Positions 16,722 through 26,007 of a DNA stretch of 64,000 bases are shown here, in pieces. The notes under the pieces were generated by a model, which was not told the DNA's origin, did not search any database, and saw only the letters and a list, made by a program, of their open reading frames with translations. The stretch comes from DATDAW01 sp036525185 (lineage in GTDB: Bacteria; Verrucomicrobiota; Verrucomicrobiia; Chthoniobacterales; DASVRZ01): NCBI GenBank assembly GCA_036525185.1, contig DATDAW010000021.1, positions 22,252 through 86,251 on the forward strand. The letters are read 5' to 3'. The first letter of the stretch is position 1. Every line of letters starts with the position of its first letter. The translations under genes and the position numbers were made by a program.

Positions 16722-18934
16722 TTTGTCGTCTCCCGTTTTTCCAACATTTCCAAGGCATCAAAATACGGCGCAGCAAGGTCAGGGGCGAAATTGACGGGCC
16801 GTTCCGGAAGTCGCCGGGCTGCTGGAAGCAATTTCCAAAGCGCTTTTTGCAAGGCGATCCGGTCGTTTCCCTCGCCTGCTTCGAGGCGACGCAAGGCTCT
16901 CAAACCCTCCAGAAACCCGTCAGGCGACTTCGTGGCAGCCGTCGTCAAAATGGGGTCGAGCTTTTCGAGAATAGCACGGTCAATTGTCGGTTTTTCCAGA
17001 GATTGCAAGGCTGAGTTTATCACCATAAGGTGCTCCATCTCTGCGGGTTCCATGCGCAATGCCGGTGCGGTTCCTGTTTCCGGGATGTCGTTGAGTTCAC
17101 CCTTTAAACGGCGTTCATCGATCTTGAGGGGGGCAGCCTCAAAGCCAACCCGCTTCACGTAGATGCGGTCGGCTTGCTGCAACCTTTTCAAGATCATCAA
17201 CGCGCGTTTTTCAAACGGAAGCGCTTCCTCGGGCTGAATCACGCGAAGTCTGCCCTCCGCGTTCCACATGGCGTTGAGCACATCCTTAAGCGTTCCCTTT
17301 ACCTGATCATCAAAGAACGTTGCCCTATCCTGCGAATCGTGTTGATGCGCAAAAGGCGCGATGATTTGTTCGGCCGTCGCTGGCTGGTCATCCGCGGGCT
17401 TTGCGGAGTCGTGATCGTGTTCATGGTCGTGTTCCAAAATCAAATTTTTCGGCACGTCACCCGCAACGCCGGCTTTCGTCGCGTGGAAATATTCCGTTTG
17501 GCTGGCTCGGTCGGTAGTCTCAGGCTCGGTTTCGTCGCCCATGAACTGGCCGTAACGCAGCCGCAGAAGCTTCTGATCCACGCCCAAGTCTTCGGAACGC
17601 TGACGAAACTCCGCTTGGGAAATCGTCGATTTGTCCGCAATGAGTTTTTCCGTATCAATGATCAGCTGGCGCTGGCTCCGAAAATATTGCGGGACGAGAT
17701 TGATCCCGGAAACGGTTTTCCCATTTTCGACCTTCGAAGTTTCCGGACCGGCGAGCTTGATGAACCGAGTTTCCGACCGGCTGACATTTGGTTTCGGTTC
17801 GCGGTTATCTTTCGCGACGGCATGGAAATACAGCTCGTCCCCGGGCTCCATTCCCAGCTCAGCGAGATTGAAAGCCGCAGAAAATCGTCCGTCGTTCCTG
17901 CCCGTAAACGGCACGATTTGTTCACGAAATTTCACTCCTTCGCCCGATCCTTTGGCGACCGTGGCAAGAAGATGCGCGGATTTGACAACGTAATCGTCCG
18001 TCACATCGACTTGAATGGGAACCACTTGCGACTGTGCTGAAACAATTGTCCGTGAGTTTATTGGTTCGACGATCTGAATTCCAGGTGCCGCGTCTTTGAT
18101 GACGCCAAGTGACCAGATTTCCGGCGAACTCCATGTTTTCCCAGTCGAGGTCGAAAGATTTATCCGATAAAGCGTTGGTTCCGTTATTCGTCGCGTCAGT
18201 TCGAAGTCAGTCGCACCAGTCTTGTTGAGTATGACGGCGTCCTCGCCAAAGATCAGTGCCGAGCGTGCCTCTGCGTGCTCCGCCCGAATATTCCAGCGGA
18301 CAATCGAACTTTCCTCAACGTCCGCATTCCACCCGGAAATCGTCCGCGATGGTCTTCTGGTATACGCGGGCGGCGCAATCGTTATCTGAACGTCAATGAT
18401 CCGCGGAAGTATCTCGCCTGGTTCAGGTTGCGTTATTTTCTCCCGACTTTCTGACGCGCTTGTCGATGCACTGCCGGGCTTCACATTTGGCGCCTTTACG
18501 CGCGAAACGACGATCATCGCAGCTAGACCGACTACGACAAAAATGCCTCCAATGATCAAAAACCGTCGTGGCGGCTCGGCGCGTAGAGGGTTTTTTCCGT
18601 TTTCCGACCCAAGTTTGAGCATTTGCTCCAAGCGGTGCCGTTGCAGGCGTTGCAACGCCGTCAATTCTTCGTCAGGCACCAGCCACAATCCGGCGCTTTC
18701 TTCCAACTCAGGATGGACGCGATTCAAGTGGCGCGTCATCGAACCGGCATCGATTTCCCAAGGTTTAACCCACCTCAACCGCGCCACCAATCCGGTTGCA
18801 AAAACCAGCACCCCGGGAATCAATCCCAGCAAAGCACCCCCTAACAATCCCAAGCCGATAGCAATCTGCAACTCCCGAAGTACGAGCGAAACACGCCATG
18901 CCTGCACGAGCTCCTCGATTTTCTTCTGTATCAT
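16718..18934 (-). CDS. DUF4175-like large membrane protein with a histidine-rich segment
   Basis: A 738-residue protein with N-terminal hydrophobic helices (about residues 22-50) and another at about 127-146 (FLIIGGIFVVVGLAAMIVV). Beta-rich repeats follow, then a long helical, charged C-terminal half. This arrangement resembles the DUF4175 proteins encoded after BatA in related phyla. A notable stretch at about residues 498-532 is rich in histidine and acidic residues (EHDHEHDHD, then FAHQHD), which could bind a divalent metal. It overlaps both neighbours by 4 bp. The function is unknown; a scaffold in the MoxR system is an inference from context. Confidence 0.75.
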   Translation of the reverse strand: MIQKKIEELVQAWRVSLVLRELQIAIGLGLLGGALLGLIPGVLVFATGLVARLRWVKPWEIDAGSMTRHLNRVHPELEESAGLWLVPDEELTALQRLQRHRLEQMLKLGSENGKNPLRAEPPRRFLIIGGIFVVVGLAAMIVVSRVKAPNVKPGSASTSASESREKITQPEPGEILPRIIDVQITIAPPAYTRRPSRTISGWNADVEESSIVRWNIRAEHAEARSALIFGEDAVILNKTGATDFELTRRITEPTLYRINLSTSTGKTWSSPEIWSLGVIKDAAPGIQIVEPINSRTIVSAQSQVVPIQVDVTDDYVVKSAHLLATVAKGSGEGVKFREQIVPFTGRNDGRFSAAFNLAELGMEPGDELYFHAVAKDNREPKPNVSRSETRFIKLAGPETSKVENGKTVSGINLVPQYFRSQRQLIIDTEKLIADKSTISQAEFRQRSEDLGVDQKLLRLRYGQFMGDETEPETTDRASQTEYFHATKAGVAGDVPKNLILEHDHEHDHDSAKPADDQPATAEQIIAPFAHQHDSQDRATFFDDQVKGTLKDVLNAMWNAEGRLRVIQPEEALPFEKRALMILKRLQQADRIYVKRVGFEAAPLKIDERRLKGELNDIPETGTAPALRMEPAEMEHLMVINSALQSLEKPTIDRAILEKLDPILTTAATKSPDGFLEGLRALRRLEAGEGNDRIALQKALWKLLPAARRLPERPVNFAPDLAAPYFDALEMLEKRETTK

Positions 18935-20085
18935 GGGCTCGCCTCCCGTTGTCGTGGCGGAGCGTGAGCGAGAAGTCTTTCGGCCAGGAACAAAACCGCT
19001 GCAAGAATCCAGGCGAGACTGCCCAAATTGGCTGATCGATCCGCCGTCAGGTCCAAAGAGACCTTTTGAATCGAAACACGTTCGGATGGAGCTGCTTGCG
19101 ACGGATCAACCCATCGTCGGTCAGCCTCAGGAAGCACCGGTGGCTGCGGCAACAAGAGGGAGCGAATCCAATCCGGAAACGCGGTTGTTGCCATCCACTC
19201 TGGAGCGAATTCTTTGTCTATTTGCCAGACCATCCCGCGCCCCTGCCGTATTCGTGTCACCGATGGATTTGGCCAATCGCCGCTCCAAGTGCCGTTGGGT
19301 GAAGATTTTGTGCTGACCAATAGGTTCGCACCCTTCTCTTCGACCGCCGGCGCAATCCATGGCGGAGCCGTCTCGGCAATTTGGAAGATCCAGTCGCCCG
19401 GCTCACTCACTTCCGAAACCATGTCAATCTTCCGCGCGCTCACTTTCCGGACAGCCTCTATCGCCGCGTGAATGGGCGGAGAATCGCCGACAATCGCGAC
19501 TTTGATTGGTCTTTGCGGCGCCGCTGATCGCTTCGGCGACGGTGTTTCGACCAATGGGGTCGGCACCCAACGGACCCGACGTAGCGCGGGACGTTCGCCG
19601 CGAAGTGAAATCTGCCGCGCTGGCGCGAATACCACGGACTCGGCATTTCGCATCTCGAGTTCTCGCATAAGCGACCACATATCAACCGGTTCCGCTCGCT
19701 TTCCGGAGATTCTCCCAAAGCCCGGCGCAAATTCCCGCGCTTCAAAACCACTGCCGGTCAATCGCTTCCATTCCAAAAGCGACTCTCCTTCCACATTCGC
19801 GTCTGGACTGAGCAACGCCCATTTTTTCGTCGTAAGTCCCATTTGTCCAATCCATTCCGGACGCGCCAGCATCAGCGCCAGCGAAGCCAGAATCCCCAAT
19901 CGCAACAGTAACAACGCAACCTGCCGCCATTGTGAATCCTGCCAACGACGGCGATAGGGCGATTGAAGAAACCGCAGACTTCCCAGTCTCACGGTCCGAA
20001 CCGGCGGTCGAAAAAGGTGAATCGCCACGGGAATCAGCAGCGACGCCAGGGCCAGCAGACCGAGTGGAAAGAGAAAATGCAGCAC
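18931..20085 (-). CDS. BatA-domain (aerotolerance regulator N-terminal) membrane protein
   Basis: A 384-residue protein whose first 85 residues (FLFPLGLLALASLLIPVAIHLF, then LGSLRFLQ and a second hydrophobic helix ending in LARPEWIG) are the BatA N-terminal domain. A hydrophobic helix recurs near the C-terminus (about residues 352-370). No complete von Willebrand factor A domain with a MIDAS motif is evident, so this is the short BatA-type seen in Verrucomicrobia and Planctomycetes. It lies 6 bp after the DUF58 gene and overlaps the next gene by 4 bp. Confidence 0.87.
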   Translation of the reverse strand: MLHFLFPLGLLALASLLIPVAIHLFRPPVRTVRLGSLRFLQSPYRRRWQDSQWRQVALLLLRLGILASLALMLARPEWIGQMGLTTKKWALLSPDANVEGESLLEWKRLTGSGFEAREFAPGFGRISGKRAEPVDMWSLMRELEMRNAESVVFAPARQISLRGERPALRRVRWVPTPLVETPSPKRSAAPQRPIKVAIVGDSPPIHAAIEAVRKVSARKIDMVSEVSEPGDWIFQIAETAPPWIAPAVEEKGANLLVSTKSSPNGTWSGDWPNPSVTRIRQGRGMVWQIDKEFAPEWMATTAFPDWIRSLLLPQPPVLPEADRRWVDPSQAAPSERVSIQKVSLDLTADRSANLGSLAWILAAVLFLAERLLAHAPPRQREASP

Positions 20086-20091
20086 AGACGA

Positions 20092-21003
20092 TCAATTTCG
20101 GCGGGCGCGCCGTCGCAGATAACTCCGCAAAGCCCGGTCGAGCGGTTCATTCATTCCAATCCGGCAATAGTCGAAGCGATCCCCTCGCCATACGCGCCGC
20201 CAATCATCCAGCCATCGCTCATTTTCCCCCAGATACGCCGTCCGGACGGCCCCGGCATCCGCTTCGATGATCCGGCCAGTCTCGATTTCCTCGAACCGCA
20301 CCAGCCCGGTGTATGGAAAGCTGGCCTCATCGTGCCCGGTCAGATGTACAAAAAGCACTTCATGTCTCCGGGCTCGCAGCGGTAAAAGTGAATTCCGAAT
20401 TTCCTCCGAATGCTCATGACCATCCGTCAAAATAATCGTTAACGCGGAACTTGCATCGCCGGGAGCCCTCACGGTTTGAGCCAATGCAGCGCTCAACCGC
20501 CGGGGGCTCGCCGTCCACTTGCCCGCTGGCGTCAACTGCTCGAGCGCATAGACGATACGCCGGAAAGGTTGCCGATGCGCTCCCGGTTGGATAGACTCGA
20601 CATGTCCGTCCCGCACAGTGTGCAGCCCGACCGGATCGCCCTGCTCAGCAGCCAGGCAAGCGAATGCGGCAGCGAGAATCCGCGCATCATCGAATTTCCT
20701 CCGACGGTCCTCCTTGTAAGCCATCGACTCCGTGGCATCGAGCACGATTCGGACATTCATCGTCGTGTCTACGTCGCTCTCCCGTAAAAAATAGCGATCG
20801 GAACGCGCAAAGAGTTTCCAGTCGATGTGCCGCGTGTCATCGCCCGGCTGATAAGCGCGATACTGACTGAATTCGCGAGCGAAACCAGAGCGCCTGCTCG
20901 AGTGCATGCCCGCTACCAATCCAGTGACCCACTTCCGGGCAGCCACTTCCAGCCCGCGCGTAGCGGCGATCACCCGTGGATCGATCATCGGGTTTGAATT
21001 CAT
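20092..21003 (-). CDS. DUF58 domain-containing protein
   Basis: A 303-residue protein with the DUF58 signature SGFAREFSQYRAYQPGDDTRHIDWKLFARSDRYFLRE at about residues 39-75. A vWA-like core follows (VRIVLDATESMAYKE, then LTIILTDGHEHSEE). DUF58 proteins are standard partners of MoxR ATPases. The start overlaps the moxR stop by 4 bp. No membrane helix is visible, so it is likely cytoplasmic or peripherally attached. Confidence 0.93.
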   Translation of the reverse strand: MNSNPMIDPRVIAATRGLEVAARKWVTGLVAGMHSSRRSGFAREFSQYRAYQPGDDTRHIDWKLFARSDRYFLRESDVDTTMNVRIVLDATESMAYKEDRRRKFDDARILAAAFACLAAEQGDPVGLHTVRDGHVESIQPGAHRQPFRRIVYALEQLTPAGKWTASPRRLSAALAQTVRAPGDASSALTIILTDGHEHSEEIRNSLLPLRARRHEVLFVHLTGHDEASFPYTGLVRFEEIETGRIIEADAGAVRTAYLGENERWLDDWRRVWRGDRFDYCRIGMNEPLDRALRSYLRRRARRN

Positions 21004-22001
21004 CGTAGCAGCGGACTTTTCGGCTTTGGAACGAGCTTGAGCAAATCTCGGGTAACATCGTCGGTCCGGATCGAATCCGATTCCGCATCAAAATTCAGCA
21101 AAATCCGATGACGTAACACCGGCAGCACGATGGCACGCACATCGTCCAGTGTGACGGCAAACCTGCCCGCCAGCAGCGCACGCGCCTTCGCGCAGAGGGT
21201 CAGCGATTGGCCCGCGCGTGGTCCCGCTCCGAAACGCACCCATTTCTGCACTGGCACAAACGCGCGATCCCGAGTCGCGCGCACAAGCTGGCTGATGTAA
21301 CGCAGAATATCCGGACTCACGGCAACCTGACGGGCAAGCTTTTGGAGGTGCAAAATGTCGTTCGCGTCCATCACAGGCGCCGCCTCTGCCGTTTTGCTGC
21401 TGGTGGTCGCTTCCAGCATCGTCAATTCCTCCGCGGCGTCCGGGTAATCAATGGTCAGGTAGAGCATGAACCGGTCAAGCTGCGCCTCGGGCAACGGATA
21501 CGTGCCGGATTGCTCGATGGGGTTCTGCGTGGCGAGCACAAAAAAGGGGCGTTCCAATACGTAGGTTTTTCCACCGTAAGTGACCGAGTTTTCCTGCATC
21601 GCTTCCAGTAGCGCGGCCTGCGTTTTCGGCGGCGTGCGGTTGATCTCGTCGGCGAGTATCATCTGGCCAAAAATCGGGCCTTTATTGAACTGGAAAAAGC
21701 GCCGTCCCGTGGCGTGATCCTCTTCCAGCACCTCAGTGCCAATGATGTCCGATGGCATCAAATCCGGGGTAAATTGGATGCGATGGAATTGCAGACGCAC
21801 TGCCTGGGACAACGTGCGAATGAGCAGCGTCTTGCCTAGCCCTGGAAGTCCCTCGAGCAGGCAATGGCCGCCGGCGATAAAAGCCGTCAACAATTCTTCG
21901 ATGACAGCCTTCTGGCCGATGACCACCCGCGCGATTTCGGCGCGAAGCCGCGGAAGCTTCTCCAAAAGCGCCAGGATTTCCATTTCGTCAGGTTCTCTCA
22001 T
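21000..22001 (-). CDS. MoxR family AAA+ ATPase
   Basis: A 333-residue AAA+ chaperone of the MoxR class. Walker A is GLPGLGKT (about residues 52-59) and Walker B is MILADEINR (about 113-121). Sensor and arginine regions follow in ATQNPIEQSGTYPLPEAQLDRFM (about 156-178). These ATPases are thought to remodel vWA-containing partner complexes, here the DUF58 and BatA-domain proteins encoded directly after it. The gene lies 17 bp after the DUF4159 gene. Confidence 0.96.
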   Translation of the reverse strand: MREPDEMEILALLEKLPRLRAEIARVVIGQKAVIEELLTAFIAGGHCLLEGLPGLGKTLLIRTLSQAVRLQFHRIQFTPDLMPSDIIGTEVLEEDHATGRRFFQFNKGPIFGQMILADEINRTPPKTQAALLEAMQENSVTYGGKTYVLERPFFVLATQNPIEQSGTYPLPEAQLDRFMLYLTIDYPDAAEELTMLEATTSSKTAEAAPVMDANDILHLQKLARQVAVSPDILRYISQLVRATRDRAFVPVQKWVRFGAGPRAGQSLTLCAKARALLAGRFAVTLDDVRAIVLPVLRHRILLNFDAESDSIRTDDVTRDLLKLVPKPKSPLLR

Positions 22002-22017
22002 TTGGCAAAAATCGCGC

Positions 22018-22653
22018 TTATCCCATCAGCGCATAGAGCACGATGTTAATTCCAAATTTCGTGTTATCCTCCGCCAGAAAGCGCTTGTTGCGGAAATCGT
22101 AATCCCATTCGCAGCCGTAATCTTTGTTGCTATAGAGCACGGCTATCCGCCCGTTGATTTCGACCGCTTTCAAATAATCGTGCACCAAGTCGTCCCCCCA
22201 CCCGTTCAACTCGAACGATGTAGTCGGCGGACCTTTTTCAAATCTGAAAAAGCTGGAATAAATCGGGTGATCGTTAGGTATTTTTTTTAACGCATCCGGG
22301 CCGAAAATCTGCTCCATCTGCGACTCGAATGACTTCGCAAACAATCCGTCCACGTCATGATTGCAATCATCCGCGAAGACGAAACCGCCACGTTTCACAT
22401 AGGCCTCGAAATTCGTTCGCTCGCGATCGGTAAATTGCACTAGCCGATGCCCACTCAGATAGCAAAACGCCGCACCGAGCACCTCTTCGCTTCCGAGAGG
22501 AACAACGGCCTCCTGGGAATCGATTTGCAGCGTCGTATAAGCGGCCAGGGAATCCAGCAGGTTCGACGGCATCCGCTGGTCCACGACATCCCAATCGCCC
22601 GACTCATATTGGAGCCGGGTGAACGCGAAATCGGGGCGACTCATCTCATTCAA
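22018..22653 (-). CDS. DUF4159 domain-containing protein
   Basis: A 211-residue protein matching DUF4159: FAFTRLQYESGDWDVVDQRM near the N-terminus, YLSGHRLVQFTDRERTNFEAYVKRGGFVFADDCNHD in the middle, and the ending KFGINIVLYALMG. DUF4159 proteins accompany MoxR/BatA loci in Verrucomicrobia, Planctomycetes and Bacteroidetes and resemble class I glutamine amidotransferase folds. An internal ATG (22644) is an alternative start. It begins 4 bp after tldE stops, which ties the peptidase genes to the MoxR genes. Confidence 0.85.
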   Translation of the reverse strand: MNEMSRPDFAFTRLQYESGDWDVVDQRMPSNLLDSLAAYTTLQIDSQEAVVPLGSEEVLGAAFCYLSGHRLVQFTDRERTNFEAYVKRGGFVFADDCNHDVDGLFAKSFESQMEQIFGPDALKKIPNDHPIYSSFFRFEKGPPTTSFELNGWGDDLVHDYLKAVEINGRIAVLYSNKDYGCEWDYDFRNKRFLAEDNTKFGINIVLYALMG

Positions 22654-22656
22654 AAA

Positions 22657-24024
22657 TCAAACAGCGTCGGACAAACTTGAAAACGTAAAATCGCGGATGA
22701 CCATCGGCGGAATCAGGCACCCGTTGGCGCGCTGCGGTTTGCCGAGCGCCTCGAGGTTATTCAGCATGATTACAGGGCTTTCGTTAAACCGGAAATTCTT
22801 AATAGCATACTTGATCTCCCCGTCTTCCACGTAAAACGTGCCGTCGCGCGTGAGGCCGGTATACAGAAGCGTCTGTGGGTCCACGGGGCGGATGTACCAC
22901 ATGCGCGTGACCAGTACCCCCCGCTTCACTCCCTTCACCAGTTCATCAAGCGAAGCACTGCCTCCGTCCATGATAAATCCGTTCGGACCTTCGAAAGCCG
23001 CAATACCCCGCACGCCGAACGGTTGCCCCAGCGGCGGAACCCCTTCGTCATCAAGTCCTTTTTTACGCGCCCAATAACGGGAATACGCAAGGTTTGTGAC
23101 AACGCCGTCCTTGATCCAGTCGACTCTTTGAAACGGCCGCCCGTCATTCGCCCAGCGGTCGCCAGGAATGTCTGGATTCGTCGGGTCCGACCAAATATGC
23201 ACGCGTTCGTCCATCAGTTTTTCTCCGAGACGACTGCCGCCGCCAGCCTTGCTAAGGAAGCTGCGCCCTTCATCCGTCTCGCGGGCGTCCATCGCTGTGA
23301 TCATGTGCCCTAGCAGATCGACTGAAGCGGCCGGCTCAAGAATGACGGTGTATTTGCCCGGCTCGATCGCTTTGGTTTCGTTCGACCTCAGCGCTTTTTG
23401 GACCGCAACCTTCGAGACTTTGCCAGTATCGAGCAGGGTTGCGTCGTTGAAATCGACCACACCGTACCCGGAGCCTTTGCCATCCTGGGTCCGAACCGTG
23501 ACCGAGAAGTTAAGCTCGGTCTTGGTTTGATAGCCGGAGAGTCCGCGAGAATTTGCAATTGCGGAAAAAGAAGCGCTGTCTTCAAGGAATCCTGCAGCGA
23601 CGACTTTGTTTTTTTTAGCCAGGTCGATGCTGGCGCCGGCGGCGTTCGCCCTAAACTCGGGGTCGATGGCGGCGGTGGACGGATAGTATCCCTTCGTTTC
23701 GAGATAGCTTTGCTTGCCTAAAAATTCGACGTATTCCGGATTTTCCGGTGCGAGCTTCGCCAACTCTTCGGCAGCGCGGACAACTTTTTCCAGGGATTTG
23801 TCGTCAAATTCGTTGATGGTCGCCGTGCCGGTTCTTTTGCCGAAGCTGGATTGCACAGCCAATGTAATGCTGTCGGACCCGCCGCTGGTGGAGACGGCGT
23901 TGCGCGCAAACCGGAGATTGCCGCTCATGCCGCCGCCAAGATTTGCTTCGATTTCGTCCGCCTTGGAAAATGAAAGGACTTTTTGCAGGATGGCGGAAGC
24001 TTCGGATTCGCTAAGTTGTGCCAT
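22657..24024 (-). CDS. TldD/PmbA family protein, TldE-like partner
   Basis: A 455-residue member of the TldD/PmbA family. It has the typical architecture but no HExxxH metal motif at the expected place, which is the hallmark of the TldE (PmbA) subunit that pairs with the catalytic TldD. Matching segments include VTVRTQDGKGSGYG, YTVILEPAASVDLLGHMI, GQPFGVRGIAAFEGPNGFIMDGG and VLVTRMWYIRPVDPQTLLYTGLTRDGTFYVEDGEI. No export signal is seen (it starts MAQLSESEAS), unlike its partner. It is 38 bp downstream of tldD. Confidence 0.93.
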   Translation of the reverse strand: MAQLSESEASAILQKVLSFSKADEIEANLGGGMSGNLRFARNAVSTSGGSDSITLAVQSSFGKRTGTATINEFDDKSLEKVVRAAEELAKLAPENPEYVEFLGKQSYLETKGYYPSTAAIDPEFRANAAGASIDLAKKNKVVAAGFLEDSASFSAIANSRGLSGYQTKTELNFSVTVRTQDGKGSGYGVVDFNDATLLDTGKVSKVAVQKALRSNETKAIEPGKYTVILEPAASVDLLGHMITAMDARETDEGRSFLSKAGGGSRLGEKLMDERVHIWSDPTNPDIPGDRWANDGRPFQRVDWIKDGVVTNLAYSRYWARKKGLDDEGVPPLGQPFGVRGIAAFEGPNGFIMDGGSASLDELVKGVKRGVLVTRMWYIRPVDPQTLLYTGLTRDGTFYVEDGEIKYAIKNFRFNESPVIMLNNLEALGKPQRANGCLIPPMVIRDFTFSSLSDAV

Positions 24025-24062
24025 GAGAATGAAGAAAATAGAGTGCCTTGGTTGGGCAGATG

Positions 24063-25688
24063 TTAGATTTTCCTGGCGGTGTTAATGACATTCACCTTGT
24101 TAAACCGTGCTGTCGATGATCCATGAGACACGGCACTGATCTGGCCGGGCTGACCTTTCCCGTCGAAGAAGGAGCCGCCCAGTGCGTAGTCGTCTTTTCC
24201 TGCAATGGCGACGCAGGAATTCCAGAACTCCTGGGTATTCGACTGGTAAGCGACGTCTTTCAGCATTCCTTCGATTTTTCCGTTTTTGATTTCGTAGAAC
24301 AGTTGGCCGCCGAACTGGAAATTATATCGTTGTTGATCGATCGAAAATGATCCATCGCCAATAACGTAAATGCCGCGCTCGACGCCCTTGATCAGGTCTT
24401 CGGCCGTTTTGGAGTCCCTGCCGGGTTGCAGCGACACGTTCGGCATACGCTGAAACTGGACGTCGTTCCAGCCATCGGAATAGCTGCAGCCATCACTGTC
24501 CTTCTGGCCGATAATGTGAGCCTGGTCTCGTGTTTTTTGGTAGTTCACCAGGACCCCCTCTTTGATGAGGGTCCATTCCTTTGCGGGAACACCTTCATCG
24601 TCATAACCTACCGCACCTAGCGAGCCGGGCTGCGTCTTGTCTGCTGTTACCGTGACAATCGGGCTGCCATATTTGAAATCTCCACTCTTCCATTTATCGA
24701 GTGTGGCAAAGGAGGTCCCAGCATAGTTGGCTTCGTAGCCGAGGACCCGATCCAACTCCGTGGCATGGCCAATGGACTCGTGAATGGTTAGCCACAAATG
24801 TGAGGGATCGAGAACGAGGTCGTATTGGCCGGCTTCAACGGATTTAGCCGTGAGTTTTTGTCTGGCTTGCTGGGCTCCAGCGATGGCGTCTTCCAGCATG
24901 TCATACGTGCTCGTATAACGTGTGGTCACGCCGGTTCGCTTGGTTTCGGGCTTTGGAGTCAGGTATTCGTAACCGCGTCCGCTTGGGGCGCTGAGTGCAC
25001 GGCGCAGCTGGAATTTACCGGTTTTCGGATCGATGGCCGTGATGTTGAACGTGGGCCAGATACGGTGGACATCCTGGTCGATGTACGAGCCGTCTGTGCT
25101 CGCGAAGTATTTTTGTTCATTAACCTGGAACAACATTGAGTTGATGAAATTTGCCCCGTTTTTCAGGGCCGCCTGGTTGACGTCCATAAGCAGCGCAACT
25201 TTGTCGGCGATCGGGATTTCAAAGGAATTTTTCTCAATCGGCGTTTCCCAGCTAACTTCGCCAAGACCCTTTTGCGGAGCGAGTTCGACGGGTTTGTCTT
25301 GAAGTTTTGCGTTGGCTTTTGCGATGGTGACAGCTTGCTCAGCGGCGTTGGCAATTGCCTCGGGGCTCAGTTGATCCACTGCATAGAATCCCCACGCGCC
25401 ATCGGCGATGACGCGGACGCCAGCGCCGTAGCTTTCCGTGTTGGTCATGTTTTCGACTTTATCTTCCCGAGTAATAATGAATTGCCGAAGGTAGCGCCCG
25501 ATGCGGACATCCGCATACGTGGCGCCCTTTTTGGTGGCAGCGTTGAGCGCAGCGTCAGCAAGGGCCTTTTTGACAGCGACGGGTGCTGGCGAAAGATCTG
25601 CGAATGCGCTTACCGGCTGGCCGAGGGTCGGGAGGAGAAAGTAGCCCGTCGTCAAGCCGGTATACTTCAGGAAGTCACGTCGATTCAT
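24063..25688 (-). CDS. tldD: TldD family metalloprotease with Tat signal peptide
   Basis: A 541-residue TldD homologue. The catalytic HExxxH motif is HESIGH at residues 303-308, in the WLTIHESIGHATELDR context. Further family segments are GSLGAVGYDDEGVPAKEW and a C-terminal GGSFFDGKGQPGQISAVSHGSSTARFNKVNVINTARKI. TldD/TldE complexes trim modified peptides in other bacteria. The N-terminus is unusual: MNRRDFLKYTGLTTGYFLLP is a twin-arginine signal (RRDFLK, then a hydrophobic stretch, then PVSAFAD), so the protein is predicted to be exported folded. It is the first gene of the minus-strand run. Confidence 0.93.
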   Translation of the reverse strand: MNRRDFLKYTGLTTGYFLLPTLGQPVSAFADLSPAPVAVKKALADAALNAATKKGATYADVRIGRYLRQFIITREDKVENMTNTESYGAGVRVIADGAWGFYAVDQLSPEAIANAAEQAVTIAKANAKLQDKPVELAPQKGLGEVSWETPIEKNSFEIPIADKVALLMDVNQAALKNGANFINSMLFQVNEQKYFASTDGSYIDQDVHRIWPTFNITAIDPKTGKFQLRRALSAPSGRGYEYLTPKPETKRTGVTTRYTSTYDMLEDAIAGAQQARQKLTAKSVEAGQYDLVLDPSHLWLTIHESIGHATELDRVLGYEANYAGTSFATLDKWKSGDFKYGSPIVTVTADKTQPGSLGAVGYDDEGVPAKEWTLIKEGVLVNYQKTRDQAHIIGQKDSDGCSYSDGWNDVQFQRMPNVSLQPGRDSKTAEDLIKGVERGIYVIGDGSFSIDQQRYNFQFGGQLFYEIKNGKIEGMLKDVAYQSNTQEFWNSCVAIAGKDDYALGGSFFDGKGQPGQISAVSHGSSTARFNKVNVINTARKI

Positions 25689-26007
25689 GTGCGAGGTATT
25701 GGTTCGTTAAAATGATGCAAGGCAATGCAGCGCTGGCTGGACACCGGGATGAATGTAGACGCCCGAAAAAAGGAGAATGCGGCCAGAAACGCCAAAAGAT
25801 TCCCTTTTTTCCCAACGTTGAAATGGAACAGAATCCTCTTCGACCGAACGGAGGCGGATTCGTCGAGGTTTGGGGAAACTGCCGCAAGGTTGGGATTGTG
25901 GTCAAGCGACATTTCCCGCAGCCAGAAAAAGGCCGCAAGGATTCCACAGCGAAGGACACACTTGAGTATTGTTAAAGCTTCGCCGAAGTGATTGCCGGTT
26001 TACAACA
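25689..26007. other. Divergent intergenic region between tldD and bioA
   Basis: This 319-bp spacer must hold promoters for both directions. Short open frames on either strand show no recognisable product. The only motif of note is a biotin-operator half-site next to bioA (25997-26005). Confidence 0.5.
25997..26005 (+). promoter_or_regulatory. Candidate BirA (biotin operator) half-site
   Basis: GGTTTACAA is a perfect copy of one arm of the BirA operator and ends 2 bp before the bioA ATG. The other arm is weak: TTGTTAAAG at 25969-25977 matches 6 of 9 positions and sits 19 bp away rather than the usual 15-16. Confidence 0.4.
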
